A stretch of 64,000 nt of DNA, taken from NCBI GenBank assembly GCA_936440205.1, contig OW387150.1, positions 16,280,152-16,344,151 of the forward strand. Reading direction: 5' to 3'. The notes under the pieces were generated by a model. The model was given only the letters and a program-made list of their open reading frames with translations. It searched no databases and was not told the origin of the DNA. The stretch comes from Lepidonotus clava (taxonomy: Eukaryota > Annelida > Polychaeta > Phyllodocida > Polynoidae). Shown piece after piece: positions 10,723-20,440 of the stretch. Both the position numbers and the translations under genes were made by a program. Positions within the stretch are counted from its first letter, which is position 1, and each line of letters begins with the position of its first letter.

Positions 10723-11615
10723 TCTAAATCTTCTTTTCGCTTCTTAAACGCCTCCCTCCGGGCCGTTGCTTGTCTTCTAGCTTCCCGTTCCTCTGCCAAT
10801 TCTTTCATCATCTCCTCCAACTTACCGTTCAAGGCCATGATCTGTGTATTGGCGTCCTCCTCGGGCTTCACTGCCCGCAGGAGGCGGCGTGAGTATCGTT
10901 CCTGTATTTCTACCACCTCTACCGCCTCCTCTAGTGTCTTGCATCCTTTCTCTGCACACTTCAGCTGAAGGTCTTCCCCAACTGCAGCCTGGAACGCATG
11001 TAGTGCTGCTTTTTCCTGGCTAGCGTAGTCGTTGGAGAAGTAGGCTCTCGATGCCAGTCGCCGGGCATTATCAGCCAACTCCTTCGCTGTCTGGTTCTTT
11101 ACACGTTTCAAGCCCGCCAACTCTTGCAGAGCATTACACGTGTCCTTCTCCTGACCGAACCTCCGGCGCAACGCATCCACCCTCGCCGAGTAACGGAGTC
11201 GTTCCCTGTCCGGGAGTCCGACAAAGTACATTCGTGCCGTTCCCGTCAGCGAGAGGAAAAGCATCGCCGCTTTTTCCTCGGCCGTCCAGCGTCCCAATGT
11301 TGCGTACTCCTCAAACTGGTTGATCCATCCCTCGAAATCCGGTTTACCGTCATACTTCTCTGGTCGTAAACTGAACTTCTTCAAACTCGCTCCTTCCTGA
11401 CCGGTCTGTTGTTGTTGAGCCCGCACATTCTGCTCATCCGTCGGGGTGGACGTTCCCATAAAATTAAACTGCCTACCCATTATGGTCGTGTCCTCCCCTT
11501 TGGTCTCGGTTTTCGCACCTCCTTTCTCCTCCCCACCTTCCTTGAAGGCGACGTCAGAATCCATCTGCTCGAAGACTGCCGCAGTCGCCATGAGTATCCA
11601 ATACCGATGAAACAC
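10641..11615 (-). CDS. Gypsy gag polyprotein
   Basis: A 324-residue ORF starting shortly after the primer-binding site. The middle part resembles the Ty3/Gypsy capsid (retrotransposon gag domain), with a YDGKPDFEGWINQFE-type segment early and an F..R......LQEL region. A single CCHC zinc knuckle, C-x2-C-x4-H-x4-C, sits at residues 299-312 near the C-terminus and would bind the element RNA. The product would form the virus-like particle in the cytoplasm. The start is supported by its place just inside the 5' LTR, but an earlier in-frame start cannot be excluded. Confidence 0.93.
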   Translation of the reverse strand: MFHRYWILMATAAVFEQMDSDVAFKEGGEEKGGAKTETKGEDTTIMGRQFNFMGTSTPTDEQNVRAQQQQTGQEGASLKKFSLRPEKYDGKPDFEGWINQFEEYATLGRWTAEEKAAMLFLSLTGTARMYFVGLPDRERLRYSARVDALRRRFGQEKDTCNALQELAGLKRVKNQTAKELADNARRLASRAYFSNDYASQEKAALHAFQAAVGEDLQLKCAEKGCKTLEEAVEVVEIQERYSRRLLRAVKPEEDANTQIMALNGKLEEMMKELAEEREARRQATARREAFKKRKEDLECHHCHQKGHFARECSQRQGNGQSPSQ

Positions 11616-11651
11616 CCAAGATCCACAAGTCCGTATGTGCCTATTTCAGCA

Positions 11652-11666
11652 CCACCGCTGCCACCA
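11652..11666 (-). other. Primer-binding site, tRNA-Leu
   Basis: One base inside the 5' LTR, element sense reads TGGTGGCAGCGGTGG. This is complementary to the 3' end of an animal tRNA-Leu (CCACCGCTGCCA plus CCA) over 15 bases, from my memory of that tRNA end. Minus-strand DNA synthesis would start here. Confidence 0.75.
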
Positions 11667-11667
11667 G

Positions 11668-12615
11668 TGTGACGTTCTCTGGTAAGTCGGGGTTGCCGAT
11701 TCTTACGACAGAGGAACGTGGGGGTTGTTCGGGTCTCGGGGCGGACGGGGAATCCGGGCCAAGAACCGAGATGTGTTTCTAGAGTCGTGCCTCGCGCACG
11801 AGGGGGGGCTGAGCGAATCGATCGGCACTCGACGTCGACGGAGGACTGCGGGGGAGGGAAATTATGGTAGGGGTACGGGTCGGCCGGGGAACGGTCCACC
11901 CCTGAGTTCCGGTCCGCGGGGGCGACGGGCCGACGGTCGCCTATTGTTTGGTAGCGTGGGGCCGAGCACGCCGCGCCCTCGTCCCCGCGGACTTCGCTCC
12001 CTCGTTCCGCTCCCCATGTCTTCGTACCATACTATGCCTCGGTTTCCGGTACTACTTCGGGCCTTCGTGCCCTACTCCGTTCCCTCGTTCCTCGTTCTTC
12101 GGGCCTTCGGGCCCCTTCCTCTATGTTTCGACTACCTATCTCGGACTTCGACTCTTTTGTCCTAACTTCGACTTAATTACTCTATTCGGCTCATCTTTAG
12201 TGGTTGTTTCAGGAAAGAGGACACGTCTGGACACCAGGAGAACTGTTGAAGAACTCTGTTTATTCGGGCCTCACCGCCCCTTTATATACTAGAGAGGTCA
12301 GCCCTGATTGGCTGCCTTCGGTCACGTGACCTACAATTGACGTCACTTCCGGTTTATATATTCCGTTTCCGGTTTACATTTCACTTCCGGTTTACATATT
12401 TCCGGGTTTCGTTCCATTACGTTTTCGTTATTCGTTCTTTACATATCCGTTATTCGTTCTTTACATATTCGTTCTCTACATCTATTTCGTTCTTCGTTCT
12501 TTACATATTCGTTATTCGTTCTTTTACATATTCGTTCTTTACATCTATTTCCATTATTACCTTATTTCTATTACTTTAACCTCTATGTATTTTGGCTGAA
12601 TAGCCGTTCATCACA
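11668..12615 (-). repeat. Gypsy 5' LTR (element sense)
   Basis: Terminal repeat matching 945-1892. The TATATAAA box is at 12281-12288 and AATAAA at 12259-12264 in element sense, so transcription would run leftward into the primer-binding site and gag. Confidence 0.95.
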
Positions 12616-12741
12616 CAATAAAACATTGTGTTTAAAGCAAACCCGTCGCGAACCCAACGAAGTGGTCCATATTAGAGATAAGATTCTTTGTTACAGTATG
12701 TGGTATAGTCCAAGTTGCTAATTTGTAACAATAATATTAAT
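12616..12741. other. Short host spacer between Gypsy and the Ngaro-like element
   Basis: It begins with the CAAT target duplication (12616-12619). The rest is AT-rich with no gene or repeat that I can see. Confidence 0.5.
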
Positions 12742-12920
12742 CATTAATGTTATATAACCACCCTTAATTAATTAATGAGTGAGAATAAGTTTTGGGAACA
12801 TAATTAATTTATTATATAGACAATGGTAAGTTGACACGTGAAAGCAGTGATAATAGTATACGAATCAAAGACAAGTTGAAAAGTAATACATAGTAAGACC
12901 ATTGACAATAATGTGACCCA
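12742..12920 (-). repeat. Ngaro-like element 1, terminal B2 repeat
   Basis: A 179-bp segment starting CATTAATGTTATATAACC that is repeated at 13757-13935 with only a couple of differences. It forms the 3' end of the element in element sense. Confidence 0.85.
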
Positions 12921-12943
12921 TAATTATATTGGGTTGTATATAT

Positions 12944-13562
12944 GTGGACAGGCGAGGGGAAAGGGTACTCCGTGCGGGATTTGATATTAAATTGATATTG
13001 TAGAGCATGTACTTAGCTTTCAAATGATATCAAGCATGTCCAAATCCGACCATTATTAAGGAAGTTATGGGCCCTTAAACCTGACACTGTCGGGATAGCG
13101 GAAAATGAGGAAAAGCTTAATTTCCTTGTATTTATTGAAATTTTGCATAAATTATCATAAATTATCATAATTATGCATAAATATTAAAAAACTCTATTTT
13201 ATTCATTATTTTTCAACCGGAAATGATAAATGTATTCTGTTTTCAATGTAGAGACCAGAAAATGATACTTTCTCATAATTAATACAATTTTATCAAAATC
13301 TCATGAATTTTAGTTTCCATGGCAACCAAATAGAATGAATTCAGTGAATAACCCATATCAAAACATTCCATTGACATTCCAAATAAGGGAAGATTCCATC
13401 GTGATGGAATGTTTTAGATATTGGAAATGAATTCTACACAAAAAGTTGGTTTAAGAGTAAATTGTCACTATTCTTCATAAATCTACTCATATCCCCTTAA
13501 ATATTAGGTTTAGGACAGCAAATATAGAAACCTTGGAGTACCCTTTCCCCTCGGCTGTCCAC
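12944..13562. mobile_element. 619-bp inverted-repeat element inside the Ngaro-like repeats
   Basis: It is bounded by 28-bp inverted repeats (12944-12971 and 13535-13562), starting GTGGACAGGCGAGGGGAAAG on the left, with one mismatch between arms. The interior is AT-rich with no ORF. It lies between A2 and B2 of the Ngaro-like element, so it is probably a MITE that inserted there. I see no clear target duplication. The interior also holds GTTTCCATGGCAAC (13313-13326), a match to the RFX X-box. Confidence 0.65.
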
Positions 13563-13600
13563 AAGCATTATAGAGTAGTAGATGAGGGGTGGGATGGTGG

Positions 13601-13756
13601 CAAACGTGTATACAGGTGTACTGTCCGCCAAGCACTGAGGAAAAGGTGGGAGTTCGTATGCGTCTTTGTGTGTGCACGCGCAGCGGCATGTGCAGTGGGG
13701 AGGGGGTTGGTTCCCCATGAATGCCCACTCACTCGTTTGTAAACACGTGAGTCCAC
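13601..13756 (-). repeat. Ngaro-like element 1, internal A2 repeat
   Basis: A 156-bp segment starting CAAACGTGTATACAGG and ending GTGAGTCCAC, repeated at 17961-18120 with a 4-bp length difference and a few substitutions. It joins the B1 repeat directly. Confidence 0.85.
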
Positions 13757-13935
13757 CATTAATGTTATATAACCACCCTTAATTAATTAATGAGTGAGAA
13801 TAAGTTTTGGGAACATAATTAATTTATTATATAGACAATGGTAAGTTGACACGTGAAAGCAGTGACAATAGTATACGAATCAAAGACAAGTTGAAAAGTA
13901 ATACATAGTAAGACCATTGACAATAATATGACCCA
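13757..13935 (-). repeat. Ngaro-like element 1, internal B1 repeat
   Basis: Direct copy of 12742-12920, lying immediately beside A2 and just beyond the recombinase region. The B1-A2 junction is the hallmark of split direct repeats. Confidence 0.85.
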
Positions 13936-13959
13936 AAACCAGAACTTAGAACGCGAAGG

Positions 13960-14823
13960 TTAATTTGAAAGGCCCTTAAAGGCAACTGTAACAGATGATG
14001 AGTGGGCGGGTTTTTTGGCGTATGCCCGCCAGGCACTCGAGGCCCACGTACCGTGGGTCATCAAGTCTGTGTCCGAGACAATGCCTGATTGCCATAGCAT
14101 TGTAGCCGCGCCTCTACGCAAACTGTGAATAGTAAGTACCTTTGTGGAGAGGCCTGTCTGCGCGACCGCCTGCCGCCACCGCTTGTTGAGGTAACCAAGT
14201 GAGACGGCTACCCCATTGTTGAACCTAAACAGTGGGCCAGTGTCATTACCTGGGCGGTCCGCGAGCATTCGGGCGTAGGCCTGTACCGGGCATAGCCGCC
14301 GGCCCGGTATGCGTGGGAGGTGGACAGTGGTGGCGTCTCGGTATACCTGTATAGTCTTTGACCACTTCAGCCTGACCAGTAATCCGTCCGGCTGCTTGGT
14401 TACGTCATCGCGCGTAAATTGTCGTGTTGCGTCGAACCGGCCAGATGTCTGCGGTGCCAGGTTTGATTGTCTGAACATTCCAACGAATGCAAAGGCGAGC
14501 ATGCATACCAACGTGGTATCATGGGTAGTGGAATATAGTGTGTCTATGACCGCATCAAGCTCCGCAGGGGCAATAGCCCTCTTGGGGGTAGGGACATATT
14601 ACCTGGTATTAACATCGAGCGATCGAAGGGCCATGTGCACACTGTGGCTAGTAAGCGCCTGTGCGTCGAGTCCTGCTCGACGGTAAGCCGTGGTGAGCGA
14701 TGCGATTATGTTTTTAACCGACAGGGGGCTAGCCATATGCTGTGCCATGTACTGGATGAACACGAGCACATGTGCGGAGTTGGGGTTTATGTGGGGTTGA
14801 TTATAGTATGTGGAGAATCCCAC
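13960..14823 (-). pseudogene. Tyrosine recombinase region of Ngaro-like element 1, broken
   Basis: The catalytic part is clear. It has a first Arg in FRQSNLAP, the H-x-x-R box in HSLRRGAAT, and a W...Y tail in the GTWASSAWRAY segment. An upstream helical SAM-like part is also recognisable. In this family the enzyme inserts a circular DNA copy into the genome in place of a DDE integrase. It lies after the RT/RNase H ORF, the usual Ngaro order. The region is interrupted and looks like a fossil. Confidence 0.8.
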
Positions 14824-14924
14824 GAACAGTTTGATGTCTCTCCTGTGAGCGTAGTCAGTCCCGGGTCTGTAAGCCGTCTTCTGCGCTGCCTCAGCGGCGC
14901 GGAGGAGGGCGTCATATGCTGGAA

Positions 14925-16817
14925 CTAAATAAAGGCGGTGTATTTAAACCATTCAGAGTCAGGCACAATTTCCACTAGATTTTTCTGGCAGATCAGGGCT
15001 CTCGCCCGCGCAGCATGCTCCGGTGAGAGAGGGGCACGGCTGAGAGTGTCGGCCGTTTCCATGAGGACGCCCGGGCGATGGGTGAAGGCCAGGTTCGCGT
15101 CGACGTGGGCAGCGTGTCTCCAGAGGGCACGGGCACACGCCAGGATAACCGGGTCGCGGCCCTTACCTGTTGCGTACACAGCCACCGCGGCCGAGTTGTC
15201 ACACAGAACACTAATGGTTTTTCCTTTATGTTGGGGGCCAACCATGGCTCTCACTGCGGCCATGACATTCACGGCTTCTAGTTGAGATATATGGAGGGCC
15301 TGGAGCTCCGCGGGGTACTCGTATATATAGCACCTTGTGTTGTCGTGGGCCCCGCCCCCTTTTAGACAGCTGTCCGCCTCGATGACCATGATGGGGGCAG
15401 GCGCTGGGACCGTCGTGGTGCCGTTGAACTCGGGAAGGTAATCCAAGAACCAGCGGATGTCCGCCTTGCTGCCCTCGGATATGGGGGTCGGACCTCTGGG
15501 ATGTCCGCGCAGGTAGGCCAGTATGCGTGACATAAATAGCCTGGCCGGCCTGCATGCTTTTGCGAGGTGGTTTATCCGTCCCGCAAGTGCTTGTACGTCT
15601 TTGCGGGTCATGCGGCGTGCCTTATATAGGCATAGCATGTCCCGTAGTGTTTGTTCAATCTTAGCCTTTGGGATGTGCAAGGTACAGGAGTCGATGTCGA
15701 ATACTATGCCCAACCACTGTACCACGCGAGTGGGTGGGACCATCTTGTGGGGAGCCAAAGGTAGTCCTAGTCGGCTCAGTACCTGCTGGAGGTTGTTGAA
15801 GTGAGCTACTGCCTCGTCATAGGTGGGTGCCACGCCCACCGCGTCATCCAGGTATATGATAACATGCGCGCCCAGTGTAGCCATATGCCTGGCTATGTAT
15901 TGAGCTATGCGCTGCATATATAATGAACTCAGCCTCGCCCCGAAAGGCATGGCTGTATCCAGGTACGCGTGGCCGTCGTGTGCAATGCCCAGGAGTGGCC
16001 AGTCCAGGGGATCGCTTCTAAAATTTCTATACGCCCGGGCTATGTCGACTGAATAAGCATAGCAGTTGTAGTCGTAGGCGCGCGCCATGTCGACAAGGTT
16101 GTCAACTGTGGGGAGCGTGTGTGTGTACGTAATTCCGTTAACCACATTCTTCTCCACGCACGAGTTAACGTCATTCCCAGGGGGGTAGGAGAGGTCAACT
16201 ATAATCCTCCTGGTGTCAGAGCCTTCTCCCTTGGGGCGCGACATCAGGGGGGATATGTGAAACCAGGTGAAGGGGGGTCGGACAAAAGGGCCGACAAGTG
16301 CTTGGTGACCCATTTCAACCTGTATGTATTTGTTGACTTGTTCTGGGTAATCCGATGCGGACGAGTGGTTCTCCACGTCCATAGTGGAGGGTATTGGAGG
16401 GCCGTCGTAGTTGAGGCTAAATCCGTATGCTACGCCATCCAATACCAGTGAGTCGTCGGCATGACCGGTGGCTATTTCAGCCCAATGGTCTGTCGACAGC
16501 TGTGATGGGACACGAACACGTGCACAGGCCGCATTGGGTATCCCAGTGGCTAGTACTGTGTTGTATATCTCAGCTAAGTGTGGTTGGCTCACCACCAACT
16601 CAGTGGGGGTGGGCCAGTCGCGGCGACCTGCCGCTGAGTGGTCTGTACGGTTCTGTAAACCGTCGGCTATGAGAGGGTAACAGCGGACCTCGCTGCTATT
16701 AATACATATGCGTCGACTGTCAGGGTCCTCCTGGCAATTAGTAACGCTGTTCACGGGGGGGCTATCAAGGTCACCCTCGTGTCGGGGGATGGAAGGGTAG
16801 TCGTCCTCTGGTTGCAC
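14925..16817 (-). CDS. RT/RNase H of Ngaro-like element 1
   Basis: A 630-residue ORF. Reverse transcriptase motifs include SVDIARAY near residue 258, PFGARLSS near 291, and the catalytic YLDD at 322-325. An RNase H domain follows (about 470-590), with VIEADSC, an acidic LEAVNVM segment, LCDNSAAV, and ADTLSRAPL-type residues at the end. This RT-RH arrangement without a protease or integrase is typical of the DIRS order. It copies element RNA to DNA. It sits between the gag-like ORF and the recombinase. The start is uncertain because the N-terminal 100 residues are not recognisable. Confidence 0.88.
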   Translation of the reverse strand: MQPEDDYPSIPRHEGDLDSPPVNSVTNCQEDPDSRRICINSSEVRCYPLIADGLQNRTDHSAAGRRDWPTPTELVVSQPHLAEIYNTVLATGIPNAACARVRVPSQLSTDHWAEIATGHADDSLVLDGVAYGFSLNYDGPPIPSTMDVENHSSASDYPEQVNKYIQVEMGHQALVGPFVRPPFTWFHISPLMSRPKGEGSDTRRIIVDLSYPPGNDVNSCVEKNVVNGITYTHTLPTVDNLVDMARAYDYNCYAYSVDIARAYRNFRSDPLDWPLLGIAHDGHAYLDTAMPFGARLSSLYMQRIAQYIARHMATLGAHVIIYLDDAVGVAPTYDEAVAHFNNLQQVLSRLGLPLAPHKMVPPTRVVQWLGIVFDIDSCTLHIPKAKIEQTLRDMLCLYKARRMTRKDVQALAGRINHLAKACRPARLFMSRILAYLRGHPRGPTPISEGSKADIRWFLDYLPEFNGTTTVPAPAPIMVIEADSCLKGGGAHDNTRCYIYEYPAELQALHISQLEAVNVMAAVRAMVGPQHKGKTISVLCDNSAAVAVYATGKGRDPVILACARALWRHAAHVDANLAFTHRPGVLMETADTLSRAPLSPEHAARARALICQKNLVEIVPDSEWFKYTAFI

Positions 16818-16879
16818 TGCTTCGTCCTGCCTCCTGCCGCGCCGAACATCGTGTCGACGTGTGGGAGTGCAGGGGCCAG

Positions 16880-17935
16880 CTAGTTTTTTGGGGGGGCGTC
16901 CTCGTTAGAGTTGCCCCTCGGCTTGTGTGGGGACTGTTTACCAGAATGGGATTGCTGGTGTGGGTTCCTCTGGGCCTGGTGAGTTTTCTTGTTGTTGCAG
17001 CTTTTAACAGCGTGGGGCTGAAAGCCCCCGTTGCTTGTGAAGTAGCAATATCCACATGAATGACGGCATTTGACACCGTCTGAGACGTGGGTATCGGGCT
17101 CCTTACACTCCAGCTTGTTGAAGGGGAGGGATATAGTAACCATGACCTCCGTAGGGGGAGTGCTGTATGAGAGTTTCATTCTCTCACGCTGTATCTCCTC
17201 GTAATCCTGCCAGGTTATCTCGCCACGGTCAATTCGGTCAAACACTGCCTTGGTCCATTCGCGGACACCCGGCCACGGGCAAGAGACGACGTCCTCTGCC
17301 ACCTCTCTCAGGTGACGGCATGCAGCCGCGGAGCGAGAGGCCTGATCTGCCAGGCCGTTTAGAATCAGGCCTGTTATGCCGTTAACATATAATGGGAAGG
17401 ATACATCCTCCCGTTCTGCTACTTTCTTAGCTTTGAATCGCGTAGGAATGAACATATGTGGCTTGAGAGTTCCGTTGCGCTTACCTCCTGTTGTACCTAG
17501 CGCTGGATCCAGCGACTTGAGGGCCTCTGCGATACTTTCAGCCACCCTCGGCTCGTCCAACATGGCCTCCGGCGGTGGCGGGGCTGCTTGAGATAGCAGT
17601 CGTTCCCGGGAGCTTTGACGGCGTACAGGCGTCTTATCCATGAGAGGGACCGGGCGTGGAAGAGAGTAATCCATCCGCTTGGTCGGTGTTCGGTCTGAAG
17701 TCACTGACCGGGGGGTGTTGGTGACCAGGTGTTTGGCCATCATGGTGGTGAGGGCGGTCAGTTGTTCCTGAAGGTAATCCATGTGTTGGTCCTTCTTTTT
17801 CTTCGTGTTTTCGGTAGTCCGCTTACGAGGAGGTTCCGACCGCACATCTGTGGGACGATGAGCCGCTTTATAGACAGCCTCTGCTTGTTTGAGTGCTCTG
17901 GCTGCTTTGGATCGCGTGTGGGGCTTGGGCGACAT
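16880..17935 (-). CDS. Gag-like ORF1 of Ngaro-like element 1
   Basis: About 350 residues from a Met (MSPKPH) lying just inside the A1 repeat; the open frame also extends upstream through the repeat, which I take as chance. The N-terminal third is basic and charged (RKRTTENTKKKK). The middle has predicted helices without a known fold. Near the C-terminus is a Cys/His cluster of the kind C-x3-C-x2-C...H-x4-C. Such Cys/His clusters occur in DIRS-order Gag proteins and probably bind RNA. Position as the first ORF and closeness to RT support the gag role. Confidence 0.7.
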   Translation of the reverse strand: MSPKPHTRSKAARALKQAEAVYKAAHRPTDVRSEPPRKRTTENTKKKKDQHMDYLQEQLTALTTMMAKHLVTNTPRSVTSDRTPTKRMDYSLPRPVPLMDKTPVRRQSSRERLLSQAAPPPPEAMLDEPRVAESIAEALKSLDPALGTTGGKRNGTLKPHMFIPTRFKAKKVAEREDVSFPLYVNGITGLILNGLADQASRSAAACRHLREVAEDVVSCPWPGVREWTKAVFDRIDRGEITWQDYEEIQRERMKLSYSTPPTEVMVTISLPFNKLECKEPDTHVSDGVKCRHSCGYCYFTSNGGFQPHAVKSCNNKKTHQAQRNPHQQSHSGKQSPHKPRGNSNEDAPPKN

Positions 17936-17960
17936 GCCTAGGCCGTAGGAGCGCGCTACA

Positions 17961-18120
17961 CAAACGTGTATACATACAGGTGTACTGTCCGCCAAGCACT
18001 GAGGAAAAGGCGGGAGTTCATATGCGTCTTTGTGTGTGCACGCGCAGCGGCATGTGCAGTGGGGAGGGGGTTGGTTCCCCATGAATGCCCACTCACTTGT
18101 TTGTAAACACGTGAGTCCAC
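17961..18120 (-). repeat. Ngaro-like element 1, terminal A1 repeat
   Basis: Copy of 13601-13756 forming the 5' end of the element in element sense. It ends at GTGAGTCCAC at 18120, after which similarity stops. It probably holds the promoter, but no clear TATA box is seen. Confidence 0.85.
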
Positions 18121-20168
18121 ATTTATCAGTCCTCAATGCATACTGTCCGTTATATCATCATGATGCGCTGATATCCCACCTCAAGTCGTAGTATGTAATA
18201 CAGCCTTAAAACCATTAGAGCACCTGTCTTCTAACTAGGGCGTGTATCGCCATGCGTCCCCCTGCCCTAACCACGTGATGACGAATAGACCCAATCTCAG
18301 GCCAATTGTCTCAATTGAATAATGACCGGAAGAAGAGGTAATTAGGCCGCGGGGGGTTCTGGGTAAACCACGTGCCCCCCAGGCCCGTCGCCGCGCCCCC
18401 TGGAGGGAAAACAATGACAGTGACGACCTCTACTGGCAACGATCGGTACCATTTCTACATAATAACTATCTACAGCCTAGCACCCTTGTACTAATATTGA
18501 ATATATGCCACGGCCTAACCATGCGATCCAATTTCCCTTGGAACATCCCTGACAAAAATGCAATTTACATATATTTTTAATAAGCCTTGGTATAGGCTTA
18601 GCCCTCCTGTTTCAAAATCCTTTTACGGTAGGGGAATCCCTATAATTACTGAGGGAATTGGATTAGGTACAGCCCTGCAGGCACTGAATGTATTACTATC
18701 TCTGCCTGCTTGTTTGCCTGACATATCGAGTGGTATAGAAATCACGACCTCTTCCAAAAAGGTTCTTGCTTTCCGCCACTGATTACCCGAACTCCAGCCA
18801 TACACATTGCCCGCTATTTGATGCAAACAGAATCCTAATTGAATTCCTGGGAAGAAGCCATGGCTTGGACTGCGAACCCATGCACCCATCCATCGCCGCC
18901 AGCACTGCAAGCGAATTAATTGCTTCTAGGAACCAGAAGCTAATTAAATAAGACTACTGATTAGGTTTTTGCAACACTATCATTCGGATCGCATTTGTTA
19001 AGTAGCACTAAAATGGCTAGGTGCGTGTGTTCTGTCACTGTTCTGGTTTGGACACGTTCACACTTACCTCTTCAGGTGAAAAGGTAATAGTAATCATCGT
19101 AATTATAGGCCTTACCTTTGGCCACAACTGCTTCATAAGTTGCTACTCTAATCAGGTAATGTAACTTCTAGGATGTCCATCTGCTCTAAAGATGTCTTGA
19201 AATACTAACCAATCAGGAACGATTTGTGGATCTAGAATTGTGTTTAGTGCGGTAGGAAAAAACTATTTTAATGGTATTTCTACCGAAATGTACATTAAAA
19301 AACGCAGAGTTTACAAAAGAAAGAGATGGGTGCACACTCCCCCACACCCCGTTTTTGAAAATATCGTGGGAGCCTATCCAGGGTTCTAAATAGTTCAAGC
19401 TATTTGTTAAGTATTGTTTTCTCATACACTCCTCAAATTCCCCCCTTGGTTGAATTTGGGTGCCCATTGAAAGGTGAGGGTCAGGACCCTCTGGACATCT
19501 CTATCCCTGTATCCGTCCAGGATACAAGGAACTACATCGTGATCAAGTATGCAGCCTATGGTATCGCATGACAACTGAACACTCTGCAGATACAGAATGC
19601 TGAATACTGATTATTATTGATCAGCATTAGGGTGAATCAGCCTTTGCTGCTGACATTGGCTGAGTCATCTAAATATTGTGTTGCTCTCTAATGGACTCAA
19701 CAGATAATATGCCAAACTACAGTAGGTCATGAAACTGCAGGCAGTACAGTAAGGTCGTACCAATGAAATGCATAGCCAAAAAAGGTAAAATGAATTAGCC
19801 ATAGGATTCTAGCTTTCTAACCATTCAATTCCATTGAAGAAAAACTATAGCTTATATTCACCTCAAAATACGTGCAGGAAGAGAAGCTATATAGTTGGTA
19901 TTAGTTATTTTTGCAACTGACCTCACTCATAATTATTTTGTTTAGTTTAGAGTTTAGTTTTACCCCCCGGGGTTCTACCAGATAGGGAAAGATCCAGACC
20001 TGCAAGGAAAGACTATGATAATACAATATTCAATAGGAAGGGAACCGCTAACTATGGGCCTCTGCATACAAATAGAAGTACAGGTCTACCAAGGGGACTC
20101 ATACATTCCTAATTTCTAACTCATAATTTCAGATATGCACTTGGCATAGTATATACCTTTAGTAGCCC
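18121..20168. other. Host intergenic or intronic DNA, no gene seen
   Basis: AT-rich sequence with a short GC-richer patch near 18340-18430. ORFs at 18558-18782 (plus) and 18623-18910 (minus) overlap each other and match no domain I know. No RNA gene or clear repeat was seen. Confidence 0.45.
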
Positions 20169-20172
20169 TTAA

Positions 20173-20436
20173 AGGGAGCCAAAAGCAATCTACGGTCAAA
20201 ATTTTGTAAATTCTGTTAACAATGGAAATATATTCTATCGACATAAATGAGGCCTGTGGTAAATATAGAATGTCAAAACAGAAAACATGAAAATACACAA
20301 AAACTCATCCCTGCCCAATTATCATGATTTATACTGTACCAATGGCTAGAGTTAGACTCTTAGGATGCACTTTCATAGTTACTTGAGACTGCAAAATTTT
20401 GTCATATTTTGACACAACATTGCTTTTTGACTCCCT
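20173..20436. mobile_element. TTAA-flanked MITE, 264 bp
   Basis: Inverted ends AGGGAG(C/T)CAAAA followed by GCAAT, with similarity running about 45 bp into each side. TTAA lies at both edges (20169-20172 and 20437-20440), a target duplication used by piggyBac- and Kolobok-type transposases. There is no ORF, so it is non-autonomous. Confidence 0.65.
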
Positions 20437-20440
20437 TTAA

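Larger units (their letters stand above)
945..12615 (-). mobile_element. Ty3/Gypsy LTR retrotransposon, full length, looks whole
   Basis: An 11.7-kb LTR retrotransposon read on the minus strand. In element order it has the 5' LTR (11668-12615), a primer-binding site, gag, pol, an accessory zinc-finger ORF, a long untranslated part, a purine tract and the 3' LTR (945-1892). It is flanked by CAAT on both sides (941-944 and 12616-12619), a 4-bp target duplication. The pol order protease, RT, RNase H, integrase is that of Ty3/Gypsy (Metaviridae). The two LTRs differ at about one base in 948 by eye, so the insertion is very young. The main ORFs are long and open, and no break is obvious. It is much more GC-rich than the surrounding DNA. 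The length is large for the family because of about 4 kb of untranslated sequence beyond pol. Confidence 0.95.
12742..18120 (-). mobile_element. Ngaro-like (DIRS order) tyrosine-recombinase retrotransposon, broken
   Basis: A 5.4-kb element on the minus strand with no LTRs and no integrase. In element sense the order is A1 (18120-17961), a gag-like ORF, RT/RNase H, tyrosine recombinase, B1 (13935-13757), A2 (13756-13601), a foreign inverted-repeat element, and B2 (12920-12742). Split direct repeats A1-B1-A2-B2 with a tyrosine recombinase define Ngaro and PAT-type members of the DIRS order. I see no methyltransferase domain, which favours Ngaro. No target duplication is seen, as expected for recombinase insertion. 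The repeat copies differ by a few percent, so it is older than the other two elements. It looks broken, with about one break in its coding part. Confidence 0.85.

Noticed and set aside
12742-18120. LTR retrotransposon
   Set aside because: The repeats are split and interleaved (A1-B1-A2-B2), and a tyrosine recombinase replaces the integrase.
18558-18910. Host coding exon
   Set aside because: ORFs on both strands overlap, and neither resembles a known protein or has clear splice sites.
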